From positions 62,001-126,000 of the forward strand of contig QCIK01000005.1 of NCBI GenBank assembly GCA_003216715.1: a stretch of DNA of 64,000 nucleotides, in the 5' to 3' direction. Below, piece by piece: positions 16,054 to 26,590 of the stretch. Positions within the stretch are counted from its first letter, which is position 1. Every line of letters begins with the position of its first letter. The notes below the pieces were generated by a model, which saw nothing but the letters and a program-made list of their open reading frames with translations, searched no databases and had not been told where the DNA came from. The position numbers were made by a program, and so were the translations under genes. The stretch is from Prochlorococcus sp. AG-402-L09 (GTDB lineage Bacteria > Cyanobacteriota > Cyanobacteriia > PCC-6307 > Cyanobiaceae).

Positions 16054-16173
16054 ATTAATTTGATTATTTCAAAGTCAATAAATACTTGATTAGCAATAAG
16101 GCTAGCTTATTTCTTTTAATTAATTTGTCGCTTTTTCAGAGCAGAAACTCATCAAAGTAATTTATTTTATATT

Positions 16174-16455
16174 TTAGCTAAAATCCAAATATGTTTTTAT
16201 TATATTTGGTATGGGTAGTGAAGAAATAAGCTGCATATCAAAAGAATGAACTGCAGGAATAGTTTGATCTAATAACCAAATAACCAAAAAAGGGGCATTC
16301 AGAATTATCTGCCATTGCCATTTGTAAGTTAAAATTGACCATATTTTTTTTAAAATAGATTGCTGGTTATCACTAAGTTTTGACCAAAAATCTTGTAAAT
16401 TTGTGTTTACTTTACTAATGATGTTGTTTTTTTCTGCAGCAGTTTGGGATTCCAT
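16174..16455 (-). CDS. Small hypothetical membrane protein
   Basis: 93 residues. The first 50 are polar and helical (DFWSKLSDNQQSILKKIWSILTYK), then one hydrophobic span (IILNAPFLVIWLLDQTIPAV, about 51-70) and a short tail. No recognised family. It sits between the ABC transporter and the HIT gene, all on the minus strand. The ATG at 16455 gives a sensible start. Codon use looks like its neighbours. Likely real, function unknown. Confidence 0.55.
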   Translation of the reverse strand: MESQTAAEKNNIISKVNTNLQDFWSKLSDNQQSILKKIWSILTYKWQWQIILNAPFLVIWLLDQTIPAVHSFDMQLISSLPIPNIIKTYLDFS

Positions 16456-16568
16456 TGGATGCGACTAGTTAAATAACTTATAGCGCATTGATGGGTGAAG
16501 CTGAGTCAGTAACTAAGCCAGTAAGGCAATCGTGCTGATTATTCAGGACAATCATGAAAATTAATTAT

Positions 16569-16904
16569 TTATCCAGGTGGCCAACTCAATTTCCTTCCGC
16601 CAATGATATGAATATGTAAGTGAAATACTGTTTGACCTGCTTCTTCTCCTGTATTAATTATGGTTCTCCAACTTTCTAAACCAGCAGAATTGGCAATTTC
16701 GGTCCCTTTTAGTAGTAAGTGACCCAGTAATTCTTGATCTTCTTTTTTTATTTCTCGCAGACTTGGAATAGGTTTTCTAGGAATTATTAAAATGTGAGTA
16801 GGTGCTTGAGGGGTGATATCTTTGAAAGCTAGGCACTTGTCATCACTAAAAACCTCATCACAAGGAATTTCTCCACGAAGAATTTTATCGAAAATTGTTG
16901 TCAT
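16569..16904 (-). CDS. HIT-family (Hint-type) nucleotide hydrolase
   Basis: 111 residues, a complete single-domain HIT protein. The histidine triad is FHLHIHI with H95, H97 and H99, and the upstream His37 (PTHILII) and Asn84 positions fit the Hint branch. It starts with TIFDKILRGEIPCDEV, the usual bacterial opening. Such enzymes cleave purine phosphoramidates (for example adenosine monophosphoramidate) and some adenylated proteins. It stands in a minus-strand row with def, 70 bp apart. Confidence 0.9.
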   Translation of the reverse strand: MTTIFDKILRGEIPCDEVFSDDKCLAFKDITPQAPTHILIIPRKPIPSLREIKKEDQELLGHLLLKGTEIANSAGLESWRTIINTGEEAGQTVFHLHIHIIGGRKLSWPPG

Positions 16905-16973
16905 TGAAATTGAGTAGAGACCAATAATAAGAATCTAATGCGATTCTTTGTAGTTTGAATTGACATCATTCTC

Positions 16974-17582
16974 TCAATTCCTTTCTTTTATTACATCGCT
17001 TTGATTGAAGTTATTCTCATTTAATTGTTTTTTCAGCTCTTCTTCATCAGTTACTTTATCAACAAAACAGACTCCATTTAGGTGATCTATTTCGTGCTGA
17101 ATGCATCTTGCCATTAGACCATCTGCATTCATTTTTTTTGGCCTACCCATTTCATCGCGATAACTTAACTTGATTGAAGAGGGTCGTAAAACATTAAGGT
17201 AAACACCAGGGATACTTAAACAACCTTCTTCATATGTATCTAAGCTTGCACTAGATGAAATTATCTCAGGATTTATAAATACCATAGGTGGTGAGTTTGG
17301 ATCTTCAAAATTCAAATCAATAACTAACAATCTCTTTTGAATTCCTACTTGAGGTGCTGCCAAACCAATACCTTTTGATGAATACATAGTTATGAGCATA
17401 TCTTTAACTAACTGTCGAATTGAATCATCAACTTTAACGATACGATTAGCTGGAGTTCTTAAAGTCTCGTGTCCCAGTTGATATACCTTCAAGGGGGGAT
17501 TCTTGACAGGTTCTTTCGAAACTGAAATTGAGGGCTTCTTTTTTTCTGCATTTTTTGCAAGTTGAGCAAAACTGCCAGCCAA
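16974..17582 (-). CDS. def: Peptide deformylase
   Basis: 202 residues. Removes the formyl group from the new Met of nascent proteins, with a metal-bound water. The three motifs are present: GIGLAAPQ (71-78), EGCLS (119-123, metal ligand Cys121) and HEIDH (163-167, ligands H163 and H167 with catalytic E164). A polar N-terminal extension of about 30 residues is common in cyanobacteria. Divergent from the S9 peptidase gene across an 80-bp spacer. Confidence 0.95.
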   Translation of the reverse strand: MAGSFAQLAKNAEKKKPSISVSKEPVKNPPLKVYQLGHETLRTPANRIVKVDDSIRQLVKDMLITMYSSKGIGLAAPQVGIQKRLLVIDLNFEDPNSPPMVFINPEIISSSASLDTYEEGCLSIPGVYLNVLRPSSIKLSYRDEMGRPKKMNADGLMARCIQHEIDHLNGVCFVDKVTDEEELKKQLNENNFNQSDVIKERN

Positions 17583-17662
17583 AGGAGTCTTAAGACAACA
17601 ACTTTTATACTTTACTTTGTTTTAAGTTCCATGAGTGAATTAATCATTGACTCTCAACATCA

Positions 17663-19597
17663 ATGAAGAACAAACCTATGAGAAGCTTAGATGCTGAAAA
17701 AGTTTATGGAGAAGCCCCCATATTTAAAGAGCCTCGGATAATAGGTGATTGGGTTTTATGGTTAGAACAAAGACCAAACGAAAAGGGAAGAACTACAGCT
17801 GTAATTAGACCTTGGGGACAAAAAGACTTATCACCACAGGAGTTAACACCTTATCCAAGTGATTTAAGGACAAAAATTCATGGATATGGAGGTGCGCCTT
17901 TAACGGCGATTCTCGATGGATCAGATCTGATATTGACTTGGGTCGATAATAAAGACAACTGCTTATGGATGAGAACTTGGTCTTATGAGGAAGAAAATGA
18001 AGAATCTTCTTCTTTTAAATTCATACCTAAAATACAATCAATTTGTCTTACAAAAAAACATAATTATTTTCTTGCAGGTGGCGTAATTGACCTTGAAAAA
18101 AATATCTGGATTGGATTGCTTGAAGATGAAGAAGGAGATCATATAGTTTCATATTCCTTAAAAAAAACTGATCAATATCCAAAATTTATATATTCATCTA
18201 GGGGATTATTAGGTTATCTTGCTCTGAATTCTAAAGATAGAAAATTGGCATGGATTGAGTGGGAAAAGACTTCAATGCCTTGGGATTTAAATGAATTAAA
18301 ATTAGCTAAATTGAATGAGAATTTAAATATCACAAATATAGTAAATTTTAATAATAAAAATTTAAAATGTACAGAAAAAATATCATTTTTCAATCCCATT
18401 TGGTCCGATAGAGGTGATCTATTTGTCGCTGAAGATAGTAGTGGCTGGTGGAATATAACGCAGATTAAAACTGACATTAATAATAATTCAATTATTATTT
18501 CTCAGAATCAATGGACTATTAATGCTGAAATTGCTTTCCCTCAATGGGTTCTAGGAATGTCAAGCTTTTCATGTGTGGGAGATGATGTCGTTGGGGCTTT
18601 TGCTCAGGAAGGGATTTGGACTTTGGCTTTATTTCAAGAAAATGGATGTATCAAAACTTTTGATCAGCCTTTTATTGAGTTCTCAGGTCTTCATTCGCAT
18701 CAAAATCAACTGGTTGCAATTGCCAGTAGTTCAGAAATTTCTGAAGGGATTTTTGAAATAGACTTATTGGATAAAAGTTGGGAACATACTCCTGCCTCTT
18801 CATTTAGCTTGGATCCAACAGAGATAAGTATTGGCGAATCTTTTTGGTTTATCGGATCGAATGAAGAGAATGTTCATGCTTGGTATTATCCACCTAATAA
18901 TAGACAAATATTATTACCTCCTTTGTTGGTGAAAAGTCATAGCGGACCTACTGGTATGGCTCGTTGTGGATTGGATCTAGAGGTGCAATTTTGGACATCA
19001 AGAGGTTGGGCGGTTGTCGATGTTAATTATGGAGGTTCTTCCGGTTTTGGTAGGGAATATAGAGATCGATTGAGAGGAAATTGGGGAGTAATCGATGTTT
19101 TGGATTGTACTAAGGCAGCTCAGTCATTGATTGCTTCCGGTAAGGTTGATAAGGAGCGTATAGCAATTGTGGGAAGTAGCGCATCGGGTTTTACAGCTTT
19201 GGGTTGTTTGATATCTACTGACATTTTTAATATTGGAGCATGTAAATATGCTGTAACTGATTTGATATGCATGGCTAATTCAACGCATAGATTTGAAGAA
19301 TTTTATTTAGATTATTTAATAGGCAATATAGAAACTGATTATGAAAAATATGTTAAAAGATCGCCAATTAAGCATGTTAACTCTATTCATAGTCCATTAA
19401 TTTTATTTCATGGATTAAAAGATAAAGTTATATCTTCTGATCAATCTATTGCAATTAAAGATGAATTATTAAAACGTGGAATTTCAGTGCAAATAAATTT
19501 GTTTGAGAACGAAGGTCATGGATTTAAAGACGGCAAAATAAAAGTTGATGTATTAAAAAAGACAGAGGCTTTTTTTAGACAATATCTAAATATTTAA
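17663..19597 (+). CDS. S9 (prolyl-oligopeptidase-family) peptidase
   Basis: 644 residues. A beta-propeller-like N-terminal region runs to about 400, then the alpha/beta hydrolase catalytic domain. The nucleophile lies in IVGSSASG: Ser506, with Asp587 (GLKDK) and His619 (NEGHGF) completing the triad. The usual GxSxG elbow reads GSSAS here, with Ser508 where Gly is normal; the geometry may still work. No signal peptide is seen, so cytosolic oligopeptide or acyl-aminoacyl-peptide cleavage is likely. Its end overlaps the convergent sufS end by four bases. Confidence 0.85.
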   Translation: MKNKPMRSLDAEKVYGEAPIFKEPRIIGDWVLWLEQRPNEKGRTTAVIRPWGQKDLSPQELTPYPSDLRTKIHGYGGAPLTAILDGSDLILTWVDNKDNCLWMRTWSYEEENEESSSFKFIPKIQSICLTKKHNYFLAGGVIDLEKNIWIGLLEDEEGDHIVSYSLKKTDQYPKFIYSSRGLLGYLALNSKDRKLAWIEWEKTSMPWDLNELKLAKLNENLNITNIVNFNNKNLKCTEKISFFNPIWSDRGDLFVAEDSSGWWNITQIKTDINNNSIIISQNQWTINAEIAFPQWVLGMSSFSCVGDDVVGAFAQEGIWTLALFQENGCIKTFDQPFIEFSGLHSHQNQLVAIASSSEISEGIFEIDLLDKSWEHTPASSFSLDPTEISIGESFWFIGSNEENVHAWYYPPNNRQILLPPLLVKSHSGPTGMARCGLDLEVQFWTSRGWAVVDVNYGGSSGFGREYRDRLRGNWGVIDVLDCTKAAQSLIASGKVDKERIAIVGSSASGFTALGCLISTDIFNIGACKYAVTDLICMANSTHRFEEFYLDYLIGNIETDYEKYVKRSPIKHVNSIHSPLILFHGLKDKVISSDQSIAIKDELLKRGISVQINLFENEGHGFKDGKIKVDVLKKTEAFFRQYLNI

Positions 19598-20841
19598 GAA
19601 TTTTTCTTTAAAAAAGAAATCACTGATTTTAGTTCTTCAGCAAGATAATCAATTTCTGATGGAGTAGATGTAAAGCTCAAGCTTGCTCTAGCTGTGCTTT
19701 TTATCCCATAGAAGCGATGAAGTGGCTGGCAGCAATGATGACCACTCCTTATGCAAATATTGCTGTTATCGAGCAACTCAGCAACATCATTAGAGTGAAT
19801 ACCTTTTATATAAAACGTTGCTAACGGTCCCCTATCAGGCTGCATTACAGGGCTAGGACCAAGAATCTTTAAATCATCTATCTCCTCTAATTTTTCAAAA
19901 AGATATTTTGTTAATTCTTTTTCATAATTATGGATTTCTTTTAATCCAATTGATTGTAAATAATTAAGTGCGGTTCCCATGCCGATTGCTTCCCCAATAG
20001 CTGGGGTACCTGCTTCGAATTTATGCGGTAAATCTGCCCAAGTGCTGTTATCCATAAAAACTTCATTAATCATCTCTCCTCCACCAAGGAAAGGAGGAAT
20101 TTTTGTTAAAATTTCTTCTCTTCCCCATAAAAAACCTATGCCAGTAGGCCCGCAAAGTTTATGAGAAGATCCTGCCAGAAAGTCAATACCAAGTTTTTTA
20201 ATATCTACCGGTTTATGAGCAAGACTTTGACAAGCGTCTAAAAGAACTAAGCTGCCTTTTTGATGTGCAAGGTCTGAAATTTCCTCTATAGGATTACAAC
20301 AACCTAGTGTATTACTTACATGAACAAGACTGACTATTTTAGTTTTATTACTCAATTTTTTTCTAAAATCATCAAGATCTAATTCTCCATTTCTATCAAT
20401 ATTGACATAAATTAGCTTACATTTTTTTGCTTTGGCTATTAATTGCCAAGGGACTATATTACTATGATGCTCCATTAAACTTATTAATATTTCATCGTTT
20501 TCCCGAAGTTCATGATTTCCCCATGTATAAGCTACAAGGTTGATAGCTTCAGTAGCATTTCTGGTAAAAATAATCTCTTTTTGATTATTACTATTAATAA
20601 AATTTGCTGTTAACTTTCTTGAATGTTCAAATTTTTCTGTTGCGATTGCACTTAGCTGATGAGCACCTCTATGAACGTTAGCGTTTTGAAAGCTATAGTA
20701 TTTTTTTAAAGAATCTATAACTTCTTGTGGCTTCTGACTAGTAGCTGCATGATCTAAATAGATTAAATCATTATGATTCCCCTTAAATAGTGGAAAATCA
20801 TTTCTACATTTCTCAGCAATATTTTTTATTAACTGTTTCAC
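19594..20841 (-). CDS. sufS: SufS cysteine desulfurase (class II)
   Basis: 415 residues. PLP enzyme that takes sulfur from cysteine for Fe-S cluster assembly. PLP lysine is K228 in SSHKLCG. The active-site cysteine is C370 in RSGHHCCQP, with a second Cys next to it. His and Asp of the PLP pocket (around 200-206) are as expected. It is the last gene of the minus-strand suf operon and overlaps sufD by four bases (ATGA). Confidence 0.95.
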   Translation of the reverse strand: MKQLIKNIAEKCRNDFPLFKGNHNDLIYLDHAATSQKPQEVIDSLKKYYSFQNANVHRGAHQLSAIATEKFEHSRKLTANFINSNNQKEIIFTRNATEAINLVAYTWGNHELRENDEILISLMEHHSNIVPWQLIAKAKKCKLIYVNIDRNGELDLDDFRKKLSNKTKIVSLVHVSNTLGCCNPIEEISDLAHQKGSLVLLDACQSLAHKPVDIKKLGIDFLAGSSHKLCGPTGIGFLWGREEILTKIPPFLGGGEMINEVFMDNSTWADLPHKFEAGTPAIGEAIGMGTALNYLQSIGLKEIHNYEKELTKYLFEKLEEIDDLKILGPSPVMQPDRGPLATFYIKGIHSNDVAELLDNSNICIRSGHHCCQPLHRFYGIKSTARASLSFTSTPSEIDYLAEELKSVISFLKKNS

Positions 20842-22076
20842 TTTTTTATATCTTGTATTAACTTTTCAATAAAATTCCACTTTCCAGCACTTTTAGGAAA
20901 GTGTGAAATCACTTCATCATAATATCCTTTTAATAACAAAGAATTAGCGTGTTTATTATCAATACCTCTACTCAGTAAATAGAATAATTCCTCATCTTGG
21001 AGTTGGCTTACAGTTGCTCCATGAGTACACCTAACATCATCAGCAACTATTTCAAGCTCGGGTTTTGTATCTATTCTGGCGCGCTTGGAAAGTAATAAAT
21101 TTCTACTTAGTTGCGCAGCTTCTGTTTTTTGCGCTTTCTGAGGAACTTCAATCGAACCATTAAAAATGCAATGAGAATATTCAGAAGCCACGGCTTTTTG
21201 TAATTGATCAAGCTTTCCATTTGGACCTTCAAATCTAATTAAAGAGTGTGTGGCTATTTGCTCTTTCGATTTAGTGACTTGAAGCCCTTTGATAATTGTT
21301 GAAGCTTCTCCTTCACTTTGAATTATTCTTGGTTCAAATCGAGCATAATCCCAACCATGATGAATTGAATGAAGAGAGTATTTGCTTTTCTCTGATTGTT
21401 CTACCGCTAAAGTGCAAATTGAGGAGGATTCTTTCTCTTCACCAAAAGAAATTAATCCATGAATTAACTCTACTTTAGACTCTAGTTTTATTTCAGTTAA
21501 ATGATTTTGTGCTGAATTCTTATTACCTGTAAAAATTTGTAAAAGATCTAATTTGGCTCCTTCCTCTAAAAGGAGAAAGATTCTAGTTGATATTGACTTT
21601 CCTTCTATTGATGGAATTACTATCTCTAATGATTGATTGAAATTACGTTTAATTTTTAAAGCTAGAAGCTCAGAGCTTGAGGCCTGATTCAGACATACCG
21701 AAATGTCATTTTTTATATTAGTTGACTTAACTATCGTGCCGATATTATCTTCAATCTCTCTGTTATTCAGCTTCTCAATTCCATTAGGTAGATTAATATC
21801 TAAAATTGGATTTTTATTAGGATTAATTATAATTCTTTCTCTGTTTTCATCCTTTTCTGGAAAGATAAATTGAACATCTTCGCTATCGATAAGTGTTGGT
21901 AACGACAAAAAACTATTTAACTTTTTGAAGTTGGATAATCGCCACGCTTCATCTTTCTTAGAAGGCATCCCTTTCTCTAATAGAAATTCTCGTCCTATTG
22001 ATTGTTCGTTTTTTAAATAACCTTCAGGGGTCGGAAGAGAGTCAAGCCACTCTTTGCAAATAGTTGATGATTTCAT
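20838..22076 (-). CDS. sufD: SufD, Fe-S cluster scaffold component
   Basis: 412 residues. SufB/SufD family: the C-terminal half holds the right-handed beta-helix with [26 protein letters not shown], including the conserved Cys and His that, in SufD, help at the SufB-D interface. The N-terminal half is more variable. With SufB and the ATPase SufC it builds Fe-S clusters. Overlaps sufC upstream by four bases. Confidence 0.92.
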   Translation of the reverse strand: MKSSTICKEWLDSLPTPEGYLKNEQSIGREFLLEKGMPSKKDEAWRLSNFKKLNSFLSLPTLIDSEDVQFIFPEKDENRERIIINPNKNPILDINLPNGIEKLNNREIEDNIGTIVKSTNIKNDISVCLNQASSSELLALKIKRNFNQSLEIVIPSIEGKSISTRIFLLLEEGAKLDLLQIFTGNKNSAQNHLTEIKLESKVELIHGLISFGEEKESSSICTLAVEQSEKSKYSLHSIHHGWDYARFEPRIIQSEGEASTIIKGLQVTKSKEQIATHSLIRFEGPNGKLDQLQKAVASEYSHCIFNGSIEVPQKAQKTEAAQLSRNLLLSKRARIDTKPELEIVADDVRCTHGATVSQLQDEELFYLLSRGIDNKHANSLLLKGYYDEVISHFPKSAGKWNFIEKLIQDIKK

Positions 22077-22864
22077 TTTGTCACTTCCTTTTCTTTGGTA
22101 GTTTTGTCAAGAAAGTCATATCCTGATTTCTCAAGGTCAATAGCTAGCTCTCTGTTGCCAGTTTTGATTATTTTTCCATCAGCCATTATGTGTACAAAGT
22201 CAGGAGTAATTTCATTGAGCAGTCTTTGGTAATGGGTAATTAAAATTGTTGCCGAATTTGGTTGTGAAAGTCTATTGATCCCAGATGCAACAATTCTGAG
22301 AGCATCAATATCAAGTCCTGAGTCAGTTTCATCGAGTATTGATATGACTGGTTCAAGAAGAGCCATTTGAAGAATCTCGTTGCGTTTTTTCTCTCCGCCA
22401 GAAAAACCCTCATTTACACTTCTTTCTAGAAAACCTGGATCCATTTCAACTATTTTCAATCTTTCATTTACTAGATCTTCGAATTCAAAAGTATCTAATT
22501 CACTTTTAAGTAATTCTTTTCTTCTTGAATTGGTGGCAACTCTTAAGAACTCGAGATTACTAACACCAGGAATTTCTACTGGGTATTGGAAACCAAGGAA
22601 AATACCAATTCTTGCTCTTTCTTCAGGTTCTAACTCAAGAATATCCTTACCTTTAAATTGGATTGATCCCGATAAAACTTTATAAGATGGATGGCCAGCT
22701 ATAACTTTTGAAAGTGTACTTTTTCCGCTTCCATTGCGGCCCATAATCGCATGGATTTCTCCTTCTTTTACGATCAAATTGACCCCATGAAGTATTTCTT
22801 GATCCTCAACACTGGCATGAAGATCTTCAATAGATAATATTATTTCTGAAGTTGATGAAATCAC
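22073..22864 (-). CDS. sufC: SufC, ABC-type ATPase of Fe-S assembly
   Basis: 263 residues. Walker [13 protein letters not shown] at 41-52, the signature [14 protein letters not shown], and Walker [14 protein letters not shown]. SufC is an ABC ATPase without a membrane partner; it binds SufB and SufD and powers conformational change during cluster assembly. 50 bp separate it from sufB; it overlaps sufD by four bases. Confidence 0.96.
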   Translation of the reverse strand: MISSTSEIILSIEDLHASVEDQEILHGVNLIVKEGEIHAIMGRNGSGKSTLSKVIAGHPSYKVLSGSIQFKGKDILELEPEERARIGIFLGFQYPVEIPGVSNLEFLRVATNSRRKELLKSELDTFEFEDLVNERLKIVEMDPGFLERSVNEGFSGGEKKRNEILQMALLEPVISILDETDSGLDIDALRIVASGINRLSQPNSATILITHYQRLLNEITPDFVHIMADGKIIKTGNRELAIDLEKSGYDFLDKTTKEKEVTK

Positions 22865-22914
22865 TAAATTAGGGAGAAAGTTGTAAAGAGAAAAAGTATG
22901 GTTTTAATTAAGTT

Positions 22915-24357
22915 TTATCCAACCGAACCCTCCAATTTTAAAGCTAAAAGTTTATCTGCTTCAGAAGCAAACTCCATAGGTAATTCATTGAAAACATCAC
23001 TACAAAATCCACTGACTAGCATTGAAACTGATTCTTCGAAATCAATTCCTCTACTTTGTAAGTAAAAAAGTTGATCTTCTGAAATCCTACAAGTACTAGC
23101 TTCATGTTCAATATTTGACTGAGGTTGTTTGGATTGAATGTATGGGTATGTATTTGCACTGGCTTTGTCACCGATCAACATGGAGTCACATTGACTGTAA
23201 TTTCTTGAGCCTTCAGCATTTGGGCCTATGGATACAAGACCTCGATAGCTATTCTTAGATTGTCCAGCACTGATACCTTTACTTACGATTTTTGATTTTG
23301 TATTTTTTCCTATGTGAATCATTTTTGTACCAGTATCAGCTTTCTGGCAATTATTAGTTAGTGCGATTGAATAAAATTCACCAATGGAATTGTCTCCTTG
23401 TAATACGCAACTTGGGTATTTCCATGTAATTGCAGATCCTGTTTCGACTTGAGACCAGCTTATTTTGCTTTTCTTCCCTCTACATTCCCCTCTTTTTGTG
23501 ACGAAGTTATATATTCCTCCAACTCCCTCCTCATTCCCTGCATACCAATTTTGAACGGTTGAATATTTAATAGAAGCATTATCGAGAGCGACGAGCTCAA
23601 CAACAGCAGCGTGTAATGTATTGGTATCAAACATAGGCGCTGTACACCCCTCTAGATAACTAACGGAGGAAGATTCTTCTGCGATAATTAAAGTTCGTTC
23701 GAATTGGCCAGTATCTCCAGAATTTATCCGAAAGTAAGATGATAATTCCATTGGACATTCGACACCTTTAGGTATATAAACAAATGATCCATCACTGAAA
23801 ACTGCAGAATTCAGGGCTGCAAAAAAGTTATCATTTATAGGAACAACTGTTCCCATATATTTCTCAATTAAATCTGGATATTCATTAATTGCTTCACTAA
23901 TAGAGCAGAAAATTACTCCGTGTTCTGCAAGCTTTTCCTTATATGTAGTCGCTATGGAAACACTGTCAAAGACTGCATCTACGGCTACATTAGATAATCT
24001 TTTTTGTTCACTAAGTGGTATTCCAAGCTTTTCAAAAGTGTCAAGTAATTTGGGGTCAACTTCATCTAAACTCTTCTTCTTTATGTCTTGTTTTGGAGCG
24101 GCATAATAAACTAGATCCTGATAATCTACTTTGGAATAAGTCAAGTTAGACCAATTAGGTTCTTTCATCTTCAACCATTGTTCATAAGCTCTTAAACGAA
24201 ATTTTAATAAAAACTCTGGCTCATTTTTTTTTGCGGAAATTAACCTAATGACATCTTCATTCAATCCTTTTGGGATCTTTTCAGTTTCAATTTCAGTTAT
24301 AAAACCATACTTATAAGGTTGGGAAACAATTTCTTCGACTGTATTAGTTTGGGTCAT
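22915..24357 (-). CDS. sufB: SufB, Fe-S cluster scaffold
   Basis: 480 residues, the usual length. Beta-helix scaffold of the SUF complex, where the nascent cluster forms. Conserved regions seen: VPIKD-like '[21 protein letters not shown]' preceded by [41 protein letters not shown], and the C-terminal [21 protein letters not shown] with the sulfur-accepting Cys. First gene of sufBCDS. Its promoter must lie in the gap above (24358-24834). A SufR repressor gene, present beside suf in many cyanobacteria, is not here. Confidence 0.95.
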   Translation of the reverse strand: MTQTNTVEEIVSQPYKYGFITEIETEKIPKGLNEDVIRLISAKKNEPEFLLKFRLRAYEQWLKMKEPNWSNLTYSKVDYQDLVYYAAPKQDIKKKSLDEVDPKLLDTFEKLGIPLSEQKRLSNVAVDAVFDSVSIATTYKEKLAEHGVIFCSISEAINEYPDLIEKYMGTVVPINDNFFAALNSAVFSDGSFVYIPKGVECPMELSSYFRINSGDTGQFERTLIIAEESSSVSYLEGCTAPMFDTNTLHAAVVELVALDNASIKYSTVQNWYAGNEEGVGGIYNFVTKRGECRGKKSKISWSQVETGSAITWKYPSCVLQGDNSIGEFYSIALTNNCQKADTGTKMIHIGKNTKSKIVSKGISAGQSKNSYRGLVSIGPNAEGSRNYSQCDSMLIGDKASANTYPYIQSKQPQSNIEHEASTCRISEDQLFYLQSRGIDFEESVSMLVSGFCSDVFNELPMEFASEADKLLALKLEGSVG

Positions 24358-24834
24358 TTTATTTTGATTAAATCAAGTCGTAGTAGTGTTTTATTTATGA
24401 AAAGTTTGGCTTTTAAGATCCAAGATAATCTTCAATTATGACATTTGGGGTTCATTATTGGATCTGAGTGTTTTGATAGTTGGATCTCAAACGACATTCT
24501 AAGTCAAATCAAGGGGGAAAACCCAGTGTTACGAAAGTAGTTTTAATCTCAAAACACCATAAACCAAAATGCTTGCAATCGTTTCAATGTTAATTGTGCT
24601 AAGAAAAAATTCTTAATCCTTTTTGAATTCTTAGATTATTATAAAATATATTTAAATAGGCATCTAAACCTAAACAGATACTAATTATTCTATTTGTAAT
24701 TTCTTTTTTTGAACTTATAATAGTTATTGAATGATTATCTTTATGCTGTTTATAAGTGAAAGAAACTAAGATAAAATCTTTTCAAAAATAAATATTCTTT
24801 TAAACTTTAAGGTAAGAGATGCTCCCACTGTCAG
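24358..24834. promoter_or_regulatory. 477-bp spacer between sufB and a divergent gene; repeats but no gene
   Basis: No convincing protein frame or tRNA. Seen: two direct copies of TTGGATCT (24458-24465 and 24480-24487), 22 bp apart, which puts them on the same DNA face; a short G-run/C-run inverted repeat GGGGGAAAACCC (24513-24524); and a weak hairpin AAGAA-AAAA-TTCTT (24601-24614) with a T-rich stretch after it on the plus strand. It must hold promoters for sufB (minus) and for the gene at 24835 (plus). The repeated TTGGATCT may be an operator. No CAAC-N6-GTTG site, as described for SufR, was seen. Confidence 0.4.
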
Positions 24835-25197
24835 ATGATGGAATCTACCTTTGTTGATAATTCTGAAAATAGTCCCTTAAGTAAAGAGGAGATAAATTTG
24901 ATTGCTTTGACTAACCTTTCAGCAAGTGAAAAGCACCATCTGAGGATGCTTGCACACTGCTTGCAATGTTTTAAATCCATGAGTATTAAAAACTCAGGAG
25001 GCTTGATCCCTGTGAAGGAGGAATGGCTTGAATGGTGCTTGAAGAATCCAATAATGTTTAAAGATGACGAGTTTGTGCAGGTTATGCTTGAGCAATTTTC
25101 AGGAGCAGCTGTCCAGCTAGAAAGATTATCAAATGATTTAAAAGTTGCTCCATTGGATTTGACATTGAGAAATTTAATTGACGCATATGACGCGTGA
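24835..25197 (+). CDS. Conserved cyanobacterial hypothetical, helical
   Basis: 120 residues, mostly alpha-helical and soluble (no membrane span). It has a Cys-containing stretch AHCLQCFKSM (C56, C59 roughly) and an acidic N-terminus. Likely start is ATG 24835 or the next ATG at 24838; no clear ribosome site. I do not recognise a named family. It faces away from sufB across a shared regulatory gap, so it may be expressed with or against the suf operon; a CxxC pair might bind iron, but that is speculation. Confidence 0.55.
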   Translation: MMESTFVDNSENSPLSKEEINLIALTNLSASEKHHLRMLAHCLQCFKSMSIKNSGGLIPVKEEWLEWCLKNPIMFKDDEFVQVMLEQFSGAAVQLERLSNDLKVAPLDLTLRNLIDAYDA

Positions 25198-25482
25198 AAT
25201 CGCTCTGAGCCATACATGAAAAGAAAATGATCCCAAAGAAAAAAGTCTTTGAAATTTTTAAAATTAGGATTTATTTTTTTGATTGACTTTGAATTAATTT
25301 CGTTTGTTGGGAATTTTTTAATTGAAAATCAACTCCTAGTTTCTTGTTATAGCAATGCTTTTTAGCTACACTTACCATTTTTTGCTCTATTCTTGGAGTC
25401 AGTAGATGCTGACCGCATTAACGAGAAGAGCACATTTCATCACATACTTATCCCACTGATCCCAAACAAAAAATGGAGGTTT

Positions 25483-26571
25483 ATGGGCGTGACTTTTGAT
25501 CAAGAATCCCTGTCACGTTTAACACTTCGTCAGCTTCGTATTAAAGCGAGTGAATTAGGTATTCCTTTATATAGCAGAAAATCAAAAGCTGATTTAGTTA
25601 AAGGTGTTTTTCTCTACGAAGAAAAAAAGGAATTAGACAAACAGTTGATAAACGACAAAAGTAAACCCTCTCATGAAACTACATATTTAAATTCTTCAGA
25701 GACTAAAGTAGTTTTTCTACCACGTGACCCTGAGTGGGCATATGTATTTTGGGAGATCTCAGATTCCGACCGTTCCAATGCTCAAAATGAAGGTGCTAAT
25801 AGGCTTTGTTTACGTTTAGCCGATGTAACACATCAAAATAATGGAGAAGCCAATCCTGGAACTCTTCAAGAAGTTGTTGTTGATAGTCACAGTACTGAGT
25901 GGTACTTACCCATTCCTTTAGGTGGTAGAGACTATAAGGTTGAATTGGGTTATCGAATTGGTCATAAATGGATGTCACTTGCTTATTCATCCATAGCAAA
26001 AGTACCCTCGCTACATCCAAGTGATCAAATTCTTGATCAATTTGTTCCTTTTAGCTTGGAAGCGCCAGTTACCGCATCTCCAGAGTCTGTGGATGAATTA
26101 GTCTTGTCCGATCAACCAGATAGTGGTCTGCATGAGCGTTTATATCAATCTGCTACCACAAAATTTAGAACTAGACGAGTTGGTTCTGAAGAATTTCAAG
26201 AGGGTGCACCAAGTGATCTGAATTTGGATAATGAATCTGGTAGTGGACTTTGGGCTAGTGGATTAAATGAATCTGGTATTGGTGGGGTTCCTCAAGCACG
26301 TTCTTTTTGGCTAGTTGCTGATGCTGAATTAATTGTTTACGGGGCTACTGATCCATCAGCTAAATTATTTATTGAAGATGAAGAGGTCCCTTTAGCCAAT
26401 GATGGAACCTTTAGATTGCAAGTTCCCTTTAGAGATGGTATTCAAAACTATTCAATTAAAGCGATTGATAAAGATGGGGTTGATTCAAGGAACATAACAA
26501 TGAAATTTGAAAGAGTTACTCCAGAAGACAATACAAATCCAAATTCAAAAGCTGAATCAGAATGGTTTTAA
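25483..26571 (+). CDS. DUF4912 protein with Rho-N/SAP-like N-terminus
   Basis: 362 residues from ATG 25483, with GGAGG 3 nt upstream (rather close); a TTG at 25393 would add 30 residues that lack family features. N-terminal helical bundle SLSRLTLRQLRIKASELGIPLYSRKSKADLV (about 5-40) resembles Rho-N/SAP nucleic-acid-binding folds, followed by the DUF4912 pattern LPRDPEWAYVFWEISDSD and a C-terminal Ig-like segment with LWASGLNES and FELEVP-like strands. Cyanobacterial DUF4912 proteins have no proven role; a DNA- or RNA-binding role is suggested only by the N-terminus. Confidence 0.7.
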   Translation: MGVTFDQESLSRLTLRQLRIKASELGIPLYSRKSKADLVKGVFLYEEKKELDKQLINDKSKPSHETTYLNSSETKVVFLPRDPEWAYVFWEISDSDRSNAQNEGANRLCLRLADVTHQNNGEANPGTLQEVVVDSHSTEWYLPIPLGGRDYKVELGYRIGHKWMSLAYSSIAKVPSLHPSDQILDQFVPFSLEAPVTASPESVDELVLSDQPDSGLHERLYQSATTKFRTRRVGSEEFQEGAPSDLNLDNESGSGLWASGLNESGIGGVPQARSFWLVADAELIVYGATDPSAKLFIEDEEVPLANDGTFRLQVPFRDGIQNYSIKAIDKDGVDSRNITMKFERVTPEDNTNPNSKAESEWF

Positions 26572-26590
26572 ATTTACTTTCAATTAATTG

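Noticed and set aside
16095-16111. Hairpin AATAAG-GCTAG-CTTATT in the gap above the ABC transporter gene
   Set aside because: A possible orphan plus-strand terminator, but stem is short and AT-rich and the tail is broken by C; I do not call an RNA here.
24569-24616. 15-residue frame MLAIVSMLIVLRKNS in the suf spacer
   Set aside because: No ribosome site, its stop lies in the weak hairpin, and it is too short to call without conservation.
24831-25217. Minus-strand frame of 128 codons
   Set aside because: Almost exactly antisense to the hypothetical gene at 24835, with many Ser and Cys typical of shadow frames.
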